DNA of 45,811 bases from contig CAJVXR010000003.1 in assembly GCA_913009535.1 (NCBI GenBank), forward strand, positions 1 through 45,811, read 5' to 3'. Under the pieces are notes generated by a model. The model saw only the letters and a list, made by a program, of their open reading frames with translations. It searched no databases and was not told the origin of the DNA. Shown here in pieces: positions 42,872 to 45,811 of this stretch; the first letter of the stretch is position 1, and each line of letters opens with the position of its first letter. The translations under genes were made by a program, and so were the position numbers. The DNA is from an uncultured Flavobacteriales bacterium. GTDB lineage: Bacteria; Bacteroidota; Bacteroidia; Flavobacteriales; Flavobacteriaceae.

Positions 42872-43651
42872 TTAAACTAAAACCTTTTTATTTACAATAA
42901 TACTTTCAATTGAGTTCCATAACCCAATCCTTTTTTTTAGTGCTTCTATAGATACTTCTTCAATTTCTTGCCATTTTTCTGGATCATTTTCTGCTAATTC
43001 TGTGACCATTTCTAGAGCCATAGGTCCATGTTCATCTTCATCTAATTCAATATGTCTTTCAAAGTAGTATATTAATTTTGAAATATCTTGCTCGGGGAAA
43101 TTCTTTTGAAAGTTTTTTAATATTGCTGTAAACATACTTGGAATAAGGTTTTCCCTACCAAATGTGAATGCTGCTGCAATCTTATGAGGCTTTCCTTCTT
43201 CAATTATCTTAAATGTGAATTCTAAAAATTCTTTAACCTCTTTTGGAATCCTTGAAGAATTAATAGTATTAAAAATATCTTCATTATTTAATTTATTCAA
43301 GAATAAATCTATGTCATTGGTATCTGCTCCAAAACTTTTGATAGCTTCTAAATATAGCTCGTAATGACTCATTCTTTCACCTATTTGATTAATGTCTGTT
43401 TCTTCGGCAAGAACAATTTCATTAATTAAATATGCAGTTTTCGAATTTTTATTTGGTATCCAAGGAGTATTTGTGCATGTTAATTGTAATTGTAATGATT
43501 TCAAAAGTGACATAAAATCCCATACTGCAAAAATATGAGTTTGGACAAAGTTTCTTAAATCATCAATTGTTTTAATTTTTGAATATAAACTATGATTTAG
43601 TAATTCTTTTCTATAATCTAGAATCGAGTTGTTGATTTTTTCAACTGTCAT
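42872..43651 (-). CDS. DUF3050 protein (heme-oxygenase-like fold, possible diiron enzyme)
   Basis: A 259-residue protein of the DUF3050 family. It is mostly helical and holds conserved acids and histidines: LINEIVLAEETD (78-86), RMSHYELYLEA (His96), FTFGRENLIPSMF (Glu167), and YYFERHIELDEDEHGPMAL (His200, Asp204, His208). The pattern, and the family's placement near the heme-oxygenase-like superfamily, suggests a metal site of the type found in diiron oxidases, but this is not shown. It sits between an SGNH lipoprotein (directly after it) and glutaryl-CoA dehydrogenase (five bases before it), suggesting one transcript. Confidence 0.85.
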   Translation of the reverse strand: MTVEKINNSILDYRKELLNHSLYSKIKTIDDLRNFVQTHIFAVWDFMSLLKSLQLQLTCTNTPWIPNKNSKTAYLINEIVLAEETDINQIGERMSHYELYLEAIKSFGADTNDIDLFLNKLNNEDIFNTINSSRIPKEVKEFLEFTFKIIEEGKPHKIAAAFTFGRENLIPSMFTAILKNFQKNFPEQDISKLIYYFERHIELDEDEHGPMALEMVTELAENDPEKWQEIEEVSIEALKKRIGLWNSIESIIVNKKVLV

Positions 43652-43656
43652 ATATT

Positions 43657-44835
43657 TTATTTAAATGCATTTAAACCTGTAATATCTAATCCAGTAATAA
43701 GTAAATGAATATCATGTGTACCCTCATAAGTGATTACACTTTCTAAATTCATCATATGTCTCATTATAGAATATTCACCTGATATTCCCATACCTCCTAA
43801 AATCTGTCTTGATTCTCTTGCAATTTTAATTGCCATTTCAACATTATTTCTTTTTGCCATTGAGATTTGAGCGGTTGTGGCTTTCCCTTGATTTTTTAAA
43901 TTACCTAATCTCCAAGCTAATAATTGAGCTTTTGTTATTTCGGTAATCATTTCAGATAATTTTTTTTGCTGCAGCTGAAATCCGCCTATCGGTTTTCCAA
44001 ATTGTATTCTTTCCTTTGAGTACCTCAATGCTGTGTCATAACAATCCATGGCAGCTCCAATTGCACCCCATGCAATCCCGTACCTAGCAGAATCTAAACA
44101 ACCTAGTGGAGCGCCAAGTCCAGATTTATTGGGTAAAAGATTTTCCTTTGGAACTTTTACATTGTCAAATATCAATTCACCTGTTGAACTTGCCCTTAAA
44201 GACCATTTGTTATGTGTTTCAGGAGTAGAAAACCCTTTCATACCTCTTTCCACAATTAATCCGTGTATTCTACCTTCTTCATTTTTAGCCCATACAATTG
44301 CAACTTGAGCAATTGGTGAATTTGAAATCCACATTTTAGCTCCATTTAATAAATAATGATCTCCTTTATCTTTAAAATTTGTCACCATACCTGAGGGATT
44401 AGATCCGTGGTCAGGTTCAGTTAATCCAAAACATCCCATCCACTCGCCAGAGGCTAGTTTAGGTAAAAACTTCATTTTTTGTTCTTCATTTCCATATTTC
44501 CATATTGGAAACATTACAAGTGAAGATTGAACAGAGGCTGTTGACCTAACTCCAGAATCTCCTCTTTCTATTTCTTGCATAATCAATCCATAAGAAATAT
44601 AATCTAGTCCCGCACCTCCGTACTCCTCAGGGATGTATGGTCCAAACGCACCAATATTTGCTAAACCACTTACAATTTGAGTAGGGAACTCAGCTTTTTG
44701 AGCGTACTCTTCAATAATTGGACTAACATCTCTTTTCACCCACTCTCTAGCTGCATCACGAACTAATAAATGCTCTTCGGTAAGCAATTCATCTAAATTA
44801 TAATAATCTGGAGCTTCAAATAAATCTGGTTTCAT
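43657..44835 (-). CDS. Glutaryl-CoA dehydrogenase
   Basis: FAD enzyme that oxidises and decarboxylates glutaryl-CoA to crotonyl-CoA in lysine and tryptophan breakdown. The 392-residue sequence has the substrate site ERGDSGVRSTASVQSSLV (about 91-108, with the Arg-Ser pair that binds the glutaryl carboxylate), the FAD loops FGLTEPDHGSNPSGM and KMWISNSPIAQVAIVWAK, and the catalytic base in YEGTHDIHLLITGLDITG near the end. These match human GCDH at each key residue, so it is more specific than a general acyl-CoA dehydrogenase. A TATTTTTG -7 box lies upstream on the minus strand (44864-44857). Confidence 0.92.
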   Translation of the reverse strand: MKPDLFEAPDYYNLDELLTEEHLLVRDAAREWVKRDVSPIIEEYAQKAEFPTQIVSGLANIGAFGPYIPEEYGGAGLDYISYGLIMQEIERGDSGVRSTASVQSSLVMFPIWKYGNEEQKMKFLPKLASGEWMGCFGLTEPDHGSNPSGMVTNFKDKGDHYLLNGAKMWISNSPIAQVAIVWAKNEEGRIHGLIVERGMKGFSTPETHNKWSLRASSTGELIFDNVKVPKENLLPNKSGLGAPLGCLDSARYGIAWGAIGAAMDCYDTALRYSKERIQFGKPIGGFQLQQKKLSEMITEITKAQLLAWRLGNLKNQGKATTAQISMAKRNNVEMAIKIARESRQILGGMGISGEYSIMRHMMNLESVITYEGTHDIHLLITGLDITGLNAFK

Positions 44836-44856
44836 AAATGTTTTTATTTTGTTTCA

Positions 44857-44864
44857 CAAAAATA
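44857..44864 (-). promoter_or_regulatory. Predicted -7 box of the glutaryl-CoA dehydrogenase operon
   Basis: TATTTTTG on the minus strand (44864-44857) matches TAnnTTTG; no good -33 TTTG is seen. It would serve glutaryl-CoA dehydrogenase, the DUF3050 gene and the SGNH lipoprotein. Confidence 0.4.
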
Positions 44865-44924
44865 AACAAAGCTTGTTAATTTATAGTCTTCGAGATAATT
44901 TTTTTTCACTATTAAGCCAAGAAA

Positions 44925-45811
44925 TTAAGTAGCCAATATTTTTGATAATAAGTAGTGAAAATGATGAACTCCTTTTTCTTTTGTAGCGGAATACCTTCCT
45001 GATTTGTAAAAAGCTGAATTTATTCCTTTCTGCACGTTCTGGACTACAAATTCATCTTCCTTTTCAACTTTACCTAAATCACTTCCTGCGCCTTGGTTTA
45101 GTTTAGATTTGTTAAATACATATGATCTAAATTCAATTTTTGTCAATTTTAATCCAACAGGTTTTACAATATTAATTGATAGTCCCCAAGGGTAAAAATT
45201 AAACATCATATTTGGATAAACCCAATAATAGTAGGCGGCTACGTCTTTTCCGTGGTCCGGGTGGCCCTCAGGTAAATGAAATACCTCATCTCCCCCAGAA
45301 GAATAGCCAATCTGTAAAGACCCGTTTTCAAACAGCTCTGTTTTGTAGGCCCCATAATCTAGTGCTGCGTTTAGGTCTTCATGAACGAAAGGAATATGAA
45401 AGCCCTCTAAGTAGTTGTCACAGTATAAAGCCCAATGGCAATTTACAAGATAGTCTTTGCTTAGATTTGTATCTAAATTAAATTCTACTAAAGGAAGAAA
45501 GCCGATTCTCTCTTGCATCACTTCGAATACGGACTCAATGTTTATCGAGGGGTTAATTCCTACGAAAACTTGTGGTCCTAAAAACGCAGTCGCGAATTTT
45601 TTTAAATGGTCACAAGCCCTAGGAAAGTTTTGAACCTCTGAAAACTCTGGCATAAACTTAAGCGTGCCGTCTTTTTTCCATTGGCGCCCATGGTAACCAC
45701 AGGCAATGCGTTTAGAGGTTCCTTCGTGATGAAAAATAAGATTCCCTCTATGCGTACAGACATTTGAAAAGCAAGCGACACCATCGCCGCTCTTTTTTAG
45801 AAAAAAGGGTT
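44925..45811 (-). CDS. Rieske non-heme iron oxygenase, alpha subunit type, N-terminus cut by the window edge
   Basis: Oxygenase that adds oxygen to a ring or an amine. About 295 residues are visible on the minus strand, open to the right edge. The Rieske site is SNVCTHRGN (Cys, His) and IACGYHGRQW (Cys, His), near the visible N-terminus. The catalytic iron site is DNYLEGFHIPFVH (E-x2-H-x4-H). An internal ATG at 45653 lies after the Rieske motifs, so it is not the true start; the gene begins beyond 45811. The substrate cannot be told; relatives act on aromatics or on quaternary amines. GC content of its 5' 570 bases is about 42 percent by hand count, well above the surroundings. Confidence 0.93.
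   Translation of the reverse strand, partial: PFFLKKSGDGVACFSNVCTHRGNLIFHHEGTSKRIACGYHGRQWKKDGTLKFMPEFSEVQNFPRACDHLKKFATAFLGPQVFVGINPSINIESVFEVMQERIGFLPLVEFNLDTNLSKDYLVNCHWALYCDNYLEGFHIPFVHEDLNAALDYGAYKTELFENGSLQIGYSSGGDEVFHLPEGHPDHGKDVAAYYYWVYPNMMFNFYPWGLSINIVKPVGLKLTKIEFRSYVFNKSKLNQGAGSDLGKVEKEDEFVVQNVQKGINSAFYKSGRYSATKEKGVHHFHYLLSKILAT

Noticed and set aside
45602..45784. Minus-strand 60-codon frame at the right end
   Set aside because: It is out of frame with the Rieske gene, whose Cys-His motifs occupy the same bases.
1..45811. CRISPR arrays, insertion sequences, prophage genes, rRNA and tRNA genes
   Set aside because: Looked for by eye and not seen; no regular repeats, transposase or integrase motifs, or tRNA T-loop patterns in the short intergenic gaps.

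Overview
The window looks like chromosomal core sequence from an AT-rich marine-type flavobacterium (Bacteroidota, class Flavobacteriia). The evidence is the gliding genes gldE and gldD in a mutY-ssb-gldE-gldD order, many Bacteroidota-specific families (DUF3127, DUF3098, DUF3784, DUF4271, DUF4296, DUF3050), a TonB-dependent receptor, and promoters of the Bacteroidota type with a TAnnTTTG -7 box. Genes are tightly packed. No gap exceeds about 230 bases, starts and stops overlap often (ATGA, TAATG, TAGTG, TTGA), and most convergent gene pairs have touching or overlapping ends with no terminator. I saw no rRNA or tRNA gene, insertion sequence, prophage or CRISPR array.

Layout. 1-4626: partial HU gene, then mutY, ssb, gldE, gldD and a DMT-family transporter. 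4661-8064: a pair of secreted M16 peptidases, one catalytic and one without the zinc motif. 8291-9102: ribosomal proteins L21 (with an extra C-terminal domain) and L27. 9164-14638: ahcY, then a 4'-phosphopantetheinyl transferase, a PnuC-type vitamin transporter and a NadR-like kinase, a TPP riboswitch and a TonB-dependent receptor. 14640-17185: an unknown lipoprotein, greA with an unusual leader hairpin, a HIT protein and a histidine kinase. 17311-20681: an OB-type DUF3127 protein with an SSB-like tail, a short-chain fatty acid transporter and tandem polyphosphate kinases 2. 20678-23288: the ftsX-DUF3098-uppP-truB operon on the minus strand.

23400-30056: leuS, a DUF3784 protein, an Lrp/AsnC regulator with a saccharopine-dehydrogenase-like gene, and pckA. 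30064-36410: hemD, DUF4271, a dolichol-phosphate-mannose-synthase-like glycosyltransferase, pyrC, a DUF4296 lipoprotein, tyrS and a LuxE-like protein. 36554-39344: a PhoB/PhoR-type two-component system, trmB and an alkyltransferase-like protein. 39405-42152: an Fe-S and electron-transfer cassette (Mrp, NifU C-terminal domain, ferredoxin-NADP reductase, 2Fe-2S ferredoxin). 42149-45811: an SGNH hydrolase lipoprotein, a DUF3050 protein, glutaryl-CoA dehydrogenase and a partial Rieske oxygenase whose 5' part is clearly richer in GC than the rest of the window.

Most of the content is ordinary core genome. The points most worth checking are a terminator-like hairpin at the predicted 5' end of the greA transcript, a TPP riboswitch with a perfect competing pairing, the DDLPF tail shared by SSB and the DUF3127 protein, the L21 fusion, and the metal-ligand pattern in the DUF3050 protein. 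I did not find a clear new multi-gene system.
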